From Colletotrichum lupini (Eukaryota > Ascomycota > Sordariomycetes > Glomerellales > Glomerellaceae), in the NCBI RefSeq assembly GCF_023278565.1, contig NC_064678.1:4960001-5024000 (forward strand): a stretch of 64,000 bases of DNA, given 5' to 3'. Made by a program: the position numbers and the translations under genes. Below, piece by piece: positions 1 to 12,500 of the stretch; position 1 is the first letter of the stretch; each line of letters begins with the position of its first letter. The notes beneath the pieces were generated by a model. That model was not told the DNA's origin and did not search any database. It saw only the letters and a list, made by a program, of their open reading frames with translations.

Positions 1-1850
1 TCTTGCTTTGGTGCTTGGATGGTACTTCGGTCTTGCCCCGCTATCGTCGGTTGTCAAAGCTGGATAGGCGAGTTTCTGGAGGACCCCTCCATTTTCATCC
101 GCGGTTCCCGCCATGCAGACAACCTTTTTTCTGCCAAGAGACGCAGGAACTCACACCGGAAACTGACAGTTGACAGTTTCTCACGATAGCAACATGCTGG
201 CTACTGCTCCCAAACAAGGTTGGCTATCCGGTGTGTACACGCGTCCATACGTCCAGGGCAAGACTCGATATTCGATATGCTTTTCGAGGGGGGCAGCTGA
301 AAAGGGCGGGAAGAGGGGTGCTGAGGATGATCCGGACCAGGCCGAAAGGAATAGACTTGTACAGCGCCCTCGGCCTGACGGGATGGCGGGACCGCCCGCA
401 AGAGCTCTTAGCAGGGGATATGATGCATCTTGAGCTGAGGGCTGCTCAAATTCGACATCGCGATGGCCGATCACCAAAGGCTGAAAGATTTGGGGCGGTG
501 TCGTCTTACACCACCCTTTCCCTACACCCCTCGCGTTCGTTCCCCCGGCGGAGACACGCAGGCGTCAGAACAATTCTTGGAAAAACGCGTTTTCGGGGCG
601 TGGCTCTTCATCTAAGGCTAAGCGGGCCGAGTAGATGCCCATATCAGTATCTGTACGCCACACCTATTGTTGTCCCCTGCCCGGTAAGTACAGACTGACA
701 TAATATGACATTTGACAGGCCTGATTCCAAAACAACGGTCAAATGAAAACAGATGAAAGCCGAGTAGGGGTTACATATTTCCGCTGCAGACTCTTGAGGG
801 GCGTCAGCTTACAGACTGTAGACAACGGCGTTAACAAGAAAGTCCAGGAACAGGAACAAGGGAGCCCACGTCTGGTTCGGTTCATCGCGGCAGTGTCTGC
901 AGGTATGCTTGTAGCTTGACTGGATATATTAAATCCACAAAGCAAGGGTAAGAATTCTGACAAAGATTGCGCCTTACACGATGACAAGCTGCGAAAACCA
1001 TTTCAAGCGGTCCAATGGGGATATGTCGATCAAGGGCTTCCGACAACGACGTCCGGAGCCTTGGGCAGAAAACCTGACGACTTCCAGCTCCTTGGAAAGT
1101 GGAAATCGAAACCCACGTTGACACGCCTCGGTTCTGTCTGCCTATCTACCAAACTGCCATGGTTCTCGCGTAAATACTCGCAGGGTACCCCACTCTGAAA
1201 GGCGAACAAACTCGAGAGGGCAGAAAAACTTCCAAGCAGTCCGCAGATAGGCAACGGGACCTGAATAGGTAATGCTTCTCCGGTGTCAAACTGGGGTGGA
1301 CAGAGAGGTAATGCACATGCAACATGCAGAAGCACCAACTTATCGGTTTCCTGTGTCCGCGTGACTATCCGTACCTCTCACAGTCCGTCCTCAACGCAAG
1401 GCTGCAGCCTGGATAGCCGACAAACAAGACTAACAGAAACCCATACAACCCATGCATCGCTTGACGCTTGAAAATAGGGCTTGAGGCGCTACTTCATCAT
1501 CCATGCCGGGTAAAGATAGATTATCTTTATCAAAATGCCCTGTATCCAGAACCCTTGGATAGAAAACAAGCCTTTTTCATTTTTTGACCTTGTCGGCCCT
1601 GGCGGCAGCAACCGAGGCGGGGGGGGACGCGTATGTAGTTTAAATGAGCTGAACGAGACACGAGACCCAACGATAACAACCGAATCATCCGTAAACGAGG
1701 GACCAGTCAGCGTTTGAACTGTGAGAGTTTCATCGCGAAGTGTTTATCGGCTTTTGAGGGTTTTCATTGCCTGGGATTTACGAGATCTTGGGAAGTCCTG
1801 CGAGCCGAGATGCATCTTCATCGATCATCGAGGCAGTGAGGCCCAACATG

Positions 1851-1914
1851 GCACACACACACACGCGCATACACAACCTTGACACAGCTCGCGCAGACGC
1901 ACATACACACACAC
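1851..1914. repeat. CA-rich simple repeat
   Basis: Interrupted (CA)n microsatellite: a 13-base perfect CA run at 1852-1864, followed by further short CA runs up to 1914. No gene is associated. Confidence 0.7.
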
Positions 1915-2230
1915 TTTCTGTATCTATCTGTCTTCTTACAATTCTCACCCTCGAGCGCCTACGTGCCTCAGAGAAGCGTCAAGCATACGCAGCCAGTGGG
2001 TGGCGGGCGCTTAACTCCAAGCGTTCCTGCCGCCTAAAATACAGGCAAGAAAAGCCAGCCAGAGAGAGAAATGGGAGCGAGAAAGACGAGAGGAAAGTAC
2101 GATTACACAGTAAAGAGATAGAACCTTGAAGGCTTGAACCGGCGGTCAACGGACGTCGTTCTGCTGGGGAAACCCCACATCCCGGGACATGTTGCCCGCG
2201 GACCGCCCTTCCCCGGGGGTTAAGAAACAT

Positions 2231-2253
2231 AAGGTGAGGTAAGGTAAGGTAAG
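2231..2253. repeat. Tandem AAGGT pentamer repeat
   Basis: Four and a half near-perfect copies of a five-base AAGGT unit. The same AGGTA/TACCT word recurs in most gene-free gaps of this window (near 19.47, 19.68, 19.80, 34.90, 38.23, 38.73 and 52.04 kb). Confidence 0.7.
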
Positions 2254-2460
2254 CACCTCCCGTGCCACATGACTGGGGTAGCCGGTGCGTGCAGAAACAA
2301 AACGGAGGTAAGTTTGAATCAAGCACTTTTATCCAGCCGACCTTCTTCAAATGGACTAAACATCTCCGTCACCAGATCTTGTTTTTTCTTGATTTTGCTT
2401 TCTTGCTATTGTTGTGTGGTTGGTCTTTGGAGGAAAAGATCGTCAGGAACTACTAGGACT

Positions 2461-2516
2461 AAGGGAAGGGGGAAGGGGGAAGGGGGAGGGAAAGGCAAGG
2501 GGGAGGTGGGAAAAGA
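2461..2516. repeat. Purine-rich (G/A) tract
   Basis: Almost uninterrupted run of G and A built from GGGAAG-like units, in a gene-free stretch. Polypurine tracts of this kind are common in fungal intergenic DNA; no function is claimed. Confidence 0.6.
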
Positions 2517-3559
2517 GTGCCGCTAGCGGGCCGTTCGGGCTGGCGGGGGTAGGTACGGGCGGGGAGGGACTGGGCCCCACAATCCGGGAGGCGCACCCTC
2601 CGTGTCCGGGTCTTTTGGACTGGGACTTTACGGAGTATCGCAGGCAGGAAGGTAGATTGCGGAGGGCAGAGAAGATAAGGCTGGGAATCATGGCGAAGAG
2701 TAGACTGCAGTAACATCAAGAGTTTCACATGCGAAAAAAAGAGTCACTCGAGGTTGAAGAGAGAAGAGAAAGGCATACATTTTACCAGGGACACTACTGA
2801 GGAACGCGGGGCGGAAACCCACAATCCGGATCCCGAGCCTATCAACCCCTGAGCACTAGGTATCACATCCGCGGCGTGAAGACGGAGGGAAACACCTGAA
2901 CATTGAATCGAAAACTATCAAGATGGCTCATCTGAACAAGGTTCAATAGTTTCGGTTACCTCTGTTGTAATTCGAATTGACTTCTTTAGTAAGATGCAAC
3001 ACCAGAGAACATTTTCTCGCCGGGGGGATCGGGGCGGGACATCGCGACCTCACTCGGCCGAGACATTTGCCCAGCCAGGTCACGAGAGAAACTCACGAGA
3101 ACGGTGAACCCACATCCCGCTTGCGCGCCAACGGACTCAAGACGGAAATATCACGCAGAAAGTCCGACGGGCGGATTCACGATAGGACAATTTTCACAGA
3201 ACATCTCGCCATCCGTCTCAATCGCGACTCTTGTCGTTTTTCTCAGTAAGTTGTTATTGAGGCACATTTCAAAGATATTGACTACACCGTTTCCAGTGTG
3301 AATTCGAGAAAGCTCATCAGACATTTAGTATTCAGTTCTCGAATACCTTCATCATTAAACGATTAACCACTAGACAAAATGGAATTCATCGTCAAGATCA
3401 TCAAGAAATCATCCAGCCATTCTCAGTGAACGCCTCCCAAACAACCAAGAAATCTCAAAAATAAATAAAAAAATCATGACACTCTAATACCGTTCCCGTG
3501 AAACATATGGTCCGCGTACACTCATCGTCGTAGAATCATTACACGCACGTCCCAAGTCA

Positions 3560-6500
3560 TTAGTTGAAGAGACGCTTGAACACGCCCTTGATCCCTTTTG
3601 ACTTCTCCTTCTCTTTAGCCTTGTCGTCCTCCCTCCTCCTGTCTTCCACACGAGCGCGGCGCCGAGAGTCGTCCGAGTGCTTTGATCTCGGCTTGTCGGC
3701 TGTCTCAGCTCTCTCAGCCCTCTCAGGTCTCTCGGATCTCTCGGGTCTCTCGAGTCTATCAACCCTCTCGCCCCTCTCGGTTCTCTCATGCCTTTCGGCC
3801 CTTTCAGCTGCTTTTGCGGCAGCCCGTTCGGCCTTCTCCGCAGCCCTGCGAGCGTCTCTGCGAGCTTCTTCGGCGACCTCGTCGCGAGCCTTTTGCAGTT
3901 TGGCACCGCCTCCGCCTTCGGATCTGTCTCTGTGCCTGTGCTTGTCCCGCGTTGTGCTCGATCGCTTGGGAGTGTCGCGTGTGGAAGTAGACTCTTGTCG
4001 TCCTGCATTGTCATCCATTGGCATGTCGTCCTTTGGCGTGGCTGGCGCCGGGGGGTCCTGGGGAGGGAACTTGGATCCGGTCGTACCTTCGCCTCTGACG
4101 CTGAAGAATCGCCGGGGCTTCCCTGGCGCAGGCTCCATGGATTCTCTCTTGCTGAGGGTGCGGTGCGGGCGCTGATGCTCTGACGTGCTGTGGCGACGAG
4201 AGCGGTGATGACTGCGCTCGGGCGTATCCTCAGGTTTGGCGATAGTCTCGGGCTCCTTGCCCTTGCGACGCGAACGCTCTCTTTCCTCGTTCTCGCGGTT
4301 GACCTCACGTTGGAGTTCGCGCTCGCGCTCCTTTTCGCGGTGCCTGTCTTTCGGTCTGTCACGATCGGCATCGCGTTCGCGCTCTTTCTCCCGGAGTCGC
4401 CGCTCCTCTTTGCGTCGATCATGGGCAGCCTGCTCCTCAGGCGTACGCTCACTGCGGTGGTGGTGGTGGTGGCTTCTCTCACTTTTCTCGGTCTTCTCGC
4501 TCCGTTCGCTTCGCCCACTCCGCTCGCTACGTTCGCTGCGATGACGGGACTGGGAATGAGGATGGGGGCTCTCTTCGAAACCGCTGTCTTGTCTCTTGAT
4601 AGGGCCTGGCGGAGTTCGAGGCACGGATTCGCCGGATCGGAGAGATCGCTCGCTGTCAGTTCGGTTTCGTCGACTTGAGTGATGTGATGTGTGCGAGTGG
4701 CGTCTGCTACTCTCGTGGTCTCTGCTGTCGTCTTCGCCTCGGCTACGGCTTGAGAATGATGAAGGATGATGGGTTGAGGAATGGCGTCGTCGTCGGTGCC
4801 TCTCGCGCTCTGCTTCCTTCTTCTCTGTAAAGTAGTTAGTATCAAGCCTGCTAGTTTTATCCGCTCCCGTAGTGGTAGTACTCCTGCGTCTGGAAAGAAG
4901 GCCTGGTAGAACCCTCCAGAAAAAGGCCTTTTTCGGTTTGATGTCCATTTTCTCCCAGCTGGGCATTGCCTTGATGAGTTGCGAGCTGCTCTGAGATGAT
5001 GGGCTCATGGGTGGACGAAGAGTTTCGGCTGTGGCGTAGATGACCACAGCAGCCGCGATGAGTTCCTCCGCTTGCTTGATGGAAACCTTGCGCTGCCGTC
5101 TGAGAGCCCTCGCCCTATTCTTGGCGGCCGGTGACATGGAAAGCTCAGGGAGAACCACGGCGGGAGTCGAGGGCCGGAGGCCCCATACTGAGCCATCGGT
5201 TTGCGTTCCGCAGTCCGAGAATCCGTCTCGCTGCACGGGGCTGAAGTTGGCGTCCACGTCCGAGTCCTTTTGGTCCGCCATGGTGATTGTATCCAGGGCC
5301 GATATATTATTCAAAGTCTGCGTCAATTTGTCCGATGAGCTGCGACGTGACATTGCGTCTGCTGCAGCGGGACCGGGAGCTTCTCTAGCCGTAGCTTCGT
5401 CGTCTGAGTCTTTGATAGCATTGGCAGCAAACGAGCCAGCTGCAGCAGCAACACCAGCGACGGCGGCTCCAGCAATGAGTGCATCCTTATCAATTGTCTC
5501 GTCGCTATCAGCAGGCTCCGCCTTGTCATCCGGTGTCTGTACTGTTTCTTCGGGTCCATTGGCGTTCGCCTCTAGAGTTGATGCCTCCTCAGTTGCGTCG
5601 GGCTCTGCAGGTTCTTCTGCAGGGGTGTCTTCAGGAGTGTCATCGGGGTTGACGGGAGCTTCTGAGGCGGGTTCTTCGGAGGCTGCCGGTGTATCTTCGG
5701 GTGCGTCCTCAACCTCTATAGGCGCGGCATCCGCCGCCTCAGGAGAAGGCTCCTCGGAGACAGGTCCTTCAGAGACGGCTTCATCAAGAGCAGGCTCTTC
5801 GGGAGCAGGCTCTTCGGGAACAGCTTCTTCAGGGGCGACTTCTTCAGAGACAACCTCCTCAGGCGCAGCTTCGGGAGTGGGCTTTTCAGGGGTAAGCTCC
5901 TCAGGAGTAGACTCAGGAGTGATTTCTTCGGGCTCGGCAATGACTTCTTCAGGAGCAGCTACTTCGGGATCAGGCTCTACGGAGGCGACCTCTTCGGGGA
6001 CGGCTTCCTCAGGAACGGCTTCTTCGGGAGCAGTGGCTTCAGAGGCAGGCCCCTCAGGAGAAGGCTCTTCAGAAACGGCGTCCTCAGGAGGTATCTCGGC
6101 TGCTGGGGAGTCTTCTGGCGCGGCTTCTGGAGTAGCTTCACCCAGAGTCGCCTCCTCGGGGGCAGGCTCTGCTGGTGCAGGCTCAGGTGTCGACTCTTCA
6201 GGAGAGGCATCCTCCATGGTGGGCTCTTCGGAGACGACTTCTGGTGCAGGCTCAGCAGCGGGCTCATCGGCGGGCTCAGCGACGGACCCCTCTAAGATGG
6301 CCTCTTCGGGTGCAGATTCAGCTGGAGTCCCTGGTGCTTGGTCTGGCTCTTCTGGTGGAGCTTCCTCAGCCGCTGGCTCCTCGGGCACTGCATCTGCTGG
6401 AACCTCTTCGGAAGCGGCAGCGATCTCTGTGGATGCATCTTCGACTTGCTCGGGCTCCTCTGCTATTGTCTCGGGAGCAGTCTCAGATGCAGGAGCCTCC

Positions 6501-9500
6501 TCAAGAGGCGGCTCCTCCACGGCCGATTCTTCTACTGTAGCTACAGGCTCTTCGGGTGAAGCTTCTTCTGGAGTAGGTTCCTCGGCGACTGCCTCCTCTG
6601 GCGGAGACTCAGTTAAGATGGTCTCGTCGGAAGCAGGTTCGGCTGGAGCTGTCTCTTCTGCGGGAGCTAGTTCGTCCGATGCCGGTTCAGTGGGTTCAGC
6701 CTCGACAATGGCGTCTTCGAGGGCTGGTTCCTCCAAAGGCTGCTCAGTGGGCGTTTCGTCTGCGGCGACTTCAGCGTTGTCTTGATCTGGTGATTCGGTC
6801 TCTTCGACAGAAGGCTCCTCGACAGATGGTGGTGACGCTTCATCAGTGGCAGATGGTAGCTCGTCCGAGGGTGGTAGGGCAGCTTCCTCAACAGCAGGCT
6901 CTTCGCCGACCGCATCTTGGCTCTCCTGAACCTCGGCAGTTGGCTCTTCCGGGGCGTCTCCTTCGGCAGCTTCGGCAGGCATCACTTTCTCGTTCTTGTC
7001 GACAGGTTCCATGGATTCCGGCTCCGGGGCGTTGTCCTCGGCAGGCTCCGCGACGGGTTCCGGTTCGACGTCCTCGGGATCTTGGCCATCCCGTCCTTCC
7101 CGTGCCTCTCCATCGGGGGAATCGGGATTAGGAGAAGGAGGGGAATTCTCACCTGATTTCTCTGCCTCCCTCGCATCAGAGGCAATTGGTCCCACCCTAT
7201 CCTTGCTTTCCTCAGCATCCAAAGACCGCGTCTGTTCACCATCTGCTGCCACCGCCACCGCCGCTCCCGTGGCTACTGCCGCCGCCGCCACTGCAGCCGC
7301 TGCGATTTCTGCAGTGTGGTCTTCTGTTTCAGCCGTTGCGGGTGCCTCGACATCTGCCTCGACAGATGGCTCTGACTCGACAGGGACAGGTTCTTCGACT
7401 GGTGGGTCCGGTTCAGCAGCAGCCGCATCTTCAACTGCAGCAGACTCAACAGCTGCTTCAGCAGGCTCCTCTGGCTCAGCTGGTGCTTCTGGCTCAGCCG
7501 GAGCCTCTGGTTCAGCGGGAACAGGCTCCTCAACTGGCGCAGATTCTTCAACAGCAGCTTCTGCAGCAGCTTCCGGCTCCGCGGGCGCTTCTGTATCAAC
7601 AGGTGCAGGTTCTTCAGCGGGAGCAGGCTCCTCAGCCACCGCTGGTTCCTCAGTTGATGCGGGTTCTTCCGCTGGTGCAGACTCTTCGGCCGGGGCAGAA
7701 GCTTCAACAGCTGCTGCTTCATCAAGCTTCTCTGGCTCAGCGGACGCTTCTGGTTCAGCGGGCGCTTCTGGTTCAGCGGGCGCTTCTGGTTCAGCGGGCG
7801 CTTCTGGTTCAGCGGGCGCTTCTGGCTCAACTGGGGCCTCTGGCTCAACTGTTGCCTCTGACTCAACAGGCGCAGGCGCAGGTGCAGGATCTTCTGTCGA
7901 TGCAGGTTCCTCAGCAGGCGTAGGCTCTTCAACCGTTTCAGCCGCGGCATCTCCATCGGGGGCCACAGTCTCCTGAGCAGGCTCAGCTTCCGGTGCTGGC
8001 GTTTCTTCAACTGCGGCAGCGTGATTCGCCTCCGCGAGAGCTTCGGCGAGTTCAGGCTCCTTTGTCTCTTCCGCAGCTGGCTCAGACACCGGTTCAGGCT
8101 CCGCCTCGGCAGGTTCCTCCACCGCAGCGGGCGGGTTGGGTTGAGCCTCTTCGGTTTCAGGAGCGGCCTCAATTGGGACGGCAGGCGGCTCAGCGGCAGC
8201 ATCCTTCGCCTCCTCGACAACCTCGGTCTGGGGCTGAGGATCGTTGACTTCAGCTGCGGCAACTTCTACAGCGGCGGTTTCGGGTTCTTTGGCCTCTTCG
8301 GTCGCTGCTGGCGCCTCCGGCTCTGGAACCGCATCCGTAACATCAGCAGCTTCTTCAGCCGGAGCAGCATCGGCCGGAGTGGGTTCCGATTCAGGTTCAG
8401 GCTCATTTGACTCAGGAGCAGGAGCAGGATCAACGGCGTCTGCAGCAGGCTCCGCCTCTGTTGTAGGTTCCGCCTCAGCCGCGGGCTCTGCTTCTTTGGC
8501 TTCTGCCACTTCGACCTCAGCTTCGGTCGCTTCAGCTTCTTCGGCAGGGGGGGCAGGGGCAGACTCGAGTTCCTCAGCCACTGCCTCAGAAGGAAGTTCA
8601 GGTGCGGGCTCTTGAGTTTCGATAGCCGCTTCCGCTTCAGGAGCAGCGGCGGGCTCAGCAGCGACCTCAACCTCAGAAATAGCCTCAGTCGCAGGAGCGG
8701 CATCAGGCTCAGCCGCAGCCTCACCCTCAGGTTCCTTGACGTCTGCTTCAGTAACAGCATCAGTCTCGGGTTCTGCCTCTTTTACATCAGAAGCTGGCTC
8801 GGCTTCCGCAGCGGATTCTGCCGCAGGCTCGGTAGAAGGCTCAGCGGCAGGCTCCTTGACTTCATCGGCCACAGTCTCCAGAACAGGCGCTGCCTCCTCT
8901 AGCTCAGCAACAGCGGGCACGTCGGCCTCGGGCTCGTCTTTAGATTTGGCGGCAGGATCTGCTTCAGCAGCGGGTTCAGCTTCAGCAGCGGGTTCAGCTT
9001 CAGCAGCGGGTTCAGCTTCAGCAGCGGGTTCAGCTTCAGCAGCGGGTTCAGCTTCGGGGATAGGCTCAGCAGCAGGATCGACCTCCTTCGTCTCAGAAGA
9101 AGCTTCAGGGACAGCTTCTGCTTCGGGCTCCTTGGTCTCCTCGGCCGCAGGCGCTGCCTCAGCTGGTACCGTCTCGACTTCAGGCTCTGCTGCTGGCGCT
9201 TCAGTCTCAGGGTCCTTAGCCTCAACATCACCCTCGCCCTTGGCGGCTGGTTCGTTGTTATCCGCGGGAGCCTCTGCTTCGGGCGCAGGCTCCTCGACCT
9301 CGGTCGCGGCAGAGTCTTCAGGTTGAACCTCAGGTTCGGGAGTAGCAGCAGCAGCAGCATCAGCATCAGGAGGCGCTTCACCAGCATCTTCGGCCGTCTC
9401 TGCAGCCGTCTCCGGAATTGGTTCTTCAGGGGCAGGAGCAGAGGTCTCGGTGGTGGCCTCGGCCTCGGGCTCTGGAGCTTCCACAGTTGACGGCTCTGGT

Positions 9501-12500
9501 TCTTGTGCATCTGGAGTCGTCTCCGGTTCGAGCTCCTTGGCATATGAGGCCGGGTCCGCAGATGGGACTTCGTCGTTAGTCTCGGGAGTCGACTCCGGTT
9601 CTGCCTTAGCCGCGGGCTCCGGCTTGGGATCCTCAGCAGCGGAAGGTGCCTCTAGCTCCACAACTGCAGTCTCTGCGGTGGTCTCGGGCTCAGGTGCGGT
9701 TTCCGTCTCGGTAGCTTCGGCTTTGGGCTCCTCAGGATTGGTTTCGGACTCAGCAGCATCGGCGAGCGGTTCGGCTGGGGTCTCCTCGGGAGCTTTTAGC
9801 TCGGTGTCCACTTCGGCAACGGCGGTAATCGGCTCCTCCGGGGCGGGATCGGAAATTGCCTCTTCGGTTTTGGCATCTTCGGGCGTGGCTTCGGCTTCAG
9901 CGGCAGGTTCTGTTTCTTCTTTAGTATCCTTGGTCCCTGGGGAGAGAATGTCCACGGTGAAACTAAATTCTTTGCCGTCGCTGATGATTTCGTATCCGTC
10001 CATACCTTCAGTTGAGACAACTGCGTCGTTCGTGGCGGCGGCATCCCCAGATGCATCGGCGACAGCAGCGTCTGCGGTTTCGATATCGGCTTCCTTAGGG
10101 GCTTCTGGAGCGTCCGCTGGGGTATCCTCTGGTGTGGCGGCAGCTTCGTCCTCTTTCGGTGCCTCTGGCTCGGCTGCAGCTGGCTCAGCTTCCACTGGTG
10201 TAGTCTCAGGAGCAGTGTTAGGCTCAACAACAGCCTCAGTTTCGGCGTCCTTGGTAGCATCAGCTTCAACTGCAGCTGTCGCTGCCTCGGTCTCGGCCTC
10301 CGGAGCAGCCTCCGAAGCAACCTCGGGAGTGACTTCGGGAGCATCCTCAGGAGAAGTCTCGGGAACGACCTCAGCAGTGCTCTCAGAAGCGTCTTCAGGG
10401 GCCGCGTCAATAGGAGCCTCAACCTCTGCCGAAGCTTCCGCAGCAGGCTTCTCCGTAGCCTCAACCTCAGGAACCGCGGCAGGCTCATCTACGGCAGCAT
10501 CATCTGCCGCAGCTTCCACTGCTGCCTCTTTAGGGGCATCACCTTCAGCCTCGACTGGCTCAGAAGCCTCTGGTTCAACGCTTGCAACGCCATCTTCTTC
10601 GTCCTTGGGAGCCTCCGCCTCAGGTTCTGCAGGAGGGCCGTCCTCTTCCTTGGGAGCAGGAGATTCCTCCTCCTGCGCAGGTTCTGACTCAGGCTCTTTT
10701 GTCTCTTTGGCGGCTGTCTCGACCGTCTCCGGAGTATCGGGCGGGGCATCATCCGCGGCCTCGGGCTCTGATTTATTGGGGGGTTCAGGTTGAGCGCTCT
10801 CTGCAACCTCCGTCGAAGGCTCAGCTTCAACCTCCTTGGAGGCTTCGGCGTCACCTTCGGGTTCAGACTCCTTAGGAGGCTCGGCATCGTCAGCCTTTGC
10901 TGTCTCGATGACAGGCTCAGGAGCGCCCGCAGGATCAGCGTCTGCTTCGACTGATGCCTCGACCGCCTCAGCGACCGGAGGCTCGGCCTCGGTCTCTGCC
11001 GGCTGAGTTGCCGAGTCGGCTTCCTTGTCTGCAGCGGCAGGCTGCTCTTCGGCCGGCTCGGTCGCAGTGGCTGGCTCAACGGGCTTTTGATCGGCACCAA
11101 CAGAAACTAGCGCATCTTCGCTAGTCGGGGCAGTCTCTTCTTGTGGTGCTGCTGGTTCTGCCTCCACGATGGTGTCGTCAGACTTGGGCTCTTCAGCAGC
11201 TGCATCAGTGGTTGTTGCATCTTCTGGGATAGCCGCAGGTTCGGCCACAGCAGGTGCTGCGTCTTCCTTGACGTCGGCCGTCTCAGCCGGGGAAGATTCT
11301 TCGCTTTCAGCTACTTCAGCTGGAGCATCAGGTGTCTCAGTCGGAACCTCTGCAGGCTCGGGTGCGTCAGCCGGAGCATCAGGTGCTGGTGCTTCCTCTG
11401 AGGCAGCGGGAACTGGTTCAGCTTCTTCGGGCTTCACAGCATCATCCGCGGGAGCATCTGCCCCGACGACTGCGGCTTCGGCTGCATCCTCCACAACCGG
11501 CGTCTCAGCCGCAGCTTCAACCGGGACCTCTTCTGATGACACTGCTTCTTCAGCTGCCGGAGTTTCGGCGGCCACTTCAGCCGGAGCATCAGCGGCATCA
11601 ATCTCAGCCGGTCCAGGCTCGGCTGTTCCAGCCTCTTTAGCGACCTCAGAAGGAACTGAAGATTCCTCCGTCTCAGCACTGGCCTCCGTCGAAGTAGTTG
11701 CCTCCGTCGATGCTTCTTCCGGCATTGGCTCCTCGGAGGTCGTTTCTTCCACTGCCTCAACCGAAGGCTCGGCTGAGGGCTCAGCTGGAGCTGATTCATC
11801 AGATGCTTCGCCGGCAACGGGTTCGGCAGCCGGTTCTTCGGAAGAAGGAGCATCCTCAGTCTTGGCCTCGGAAGTTTCTTCGGCCGCAGGGGCAGCAGGA
11901 GCAGGGGACTCCTCAGGCGAAGCCTCTACATGTGCCTCCTCGGGGGCGGGGTCCTCAGGCTTGACATCGGCAGCAGCAGGTTCATCCGCAGGCGCGGATT
12001 CTTCAGCTGTGGTGTCAACCGGGGCATCAATCGGAGCATCTGCAGGAGCATCAGCAGCAGGCCCATCAGCAGCGGCAGCGTCATCCGGCTTAGCCTCCTC
12101 TGCGACATCTGCAGCAGGCTCGGCGTCAACGGAAGCTTCGGCCGCAGGCTCCGCAGGGGCAGCATCCTCTGGTTTTGGCTCTTCGGAAGTCTCGGTGACG
12201 GGCTCATCCGCAGGAGCAGCGTCCTTCGGCTTATCTTCAGCTGAAGTCTCAGTAGCTGGCTCTTCAGTAGCTGCAGTCTCTTCCGGAGCTGGCGCAGAAT
12301 CGTCAGGTTTTAACTCGACAGGGGCCTCATCAGCTGCTTTCTCCTCGACGGGAGCAGCGTCTCCCGACTCAGCCTCGACTGTGGCATCAGCCGCAGCATC
12401 CGCAACAGGTGCAGTCTCTTCCGATACAGGCTCAGCTGAAGGTTCACTGGCGGGCTCCTCTGCTGGTGCAACAGTCTCAGGCTCTGCATCGGCGGGCGCG

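Larger units (their letters stand above)
1..3559. other. Gene-free left flank
   Basis: I see no convincing coding sequence here; all open frames are short and lack splice-compatible partners or recognisable motifs. The stretch holds a CA-rich patch (about 1851-1914), a tandem AGGTA-type run (2231-2253) and a purine-rich run (2461-2516), listed separately. The last part (about 3300-3559) is AT-richer and is probably the 3' untranslated region and terminator of the giant minus-strand gene that ends at 3560. Confidence 0.5.

Noticed and set aside
3484..4845. 453-codon minus-strand frame overlapping the end of the giant gene
   Set aside because: It is a shifted frame of the Arg/Ser/Glu-rich tail; the main frame has continuous coding over 10 kb and a better C-terminus.
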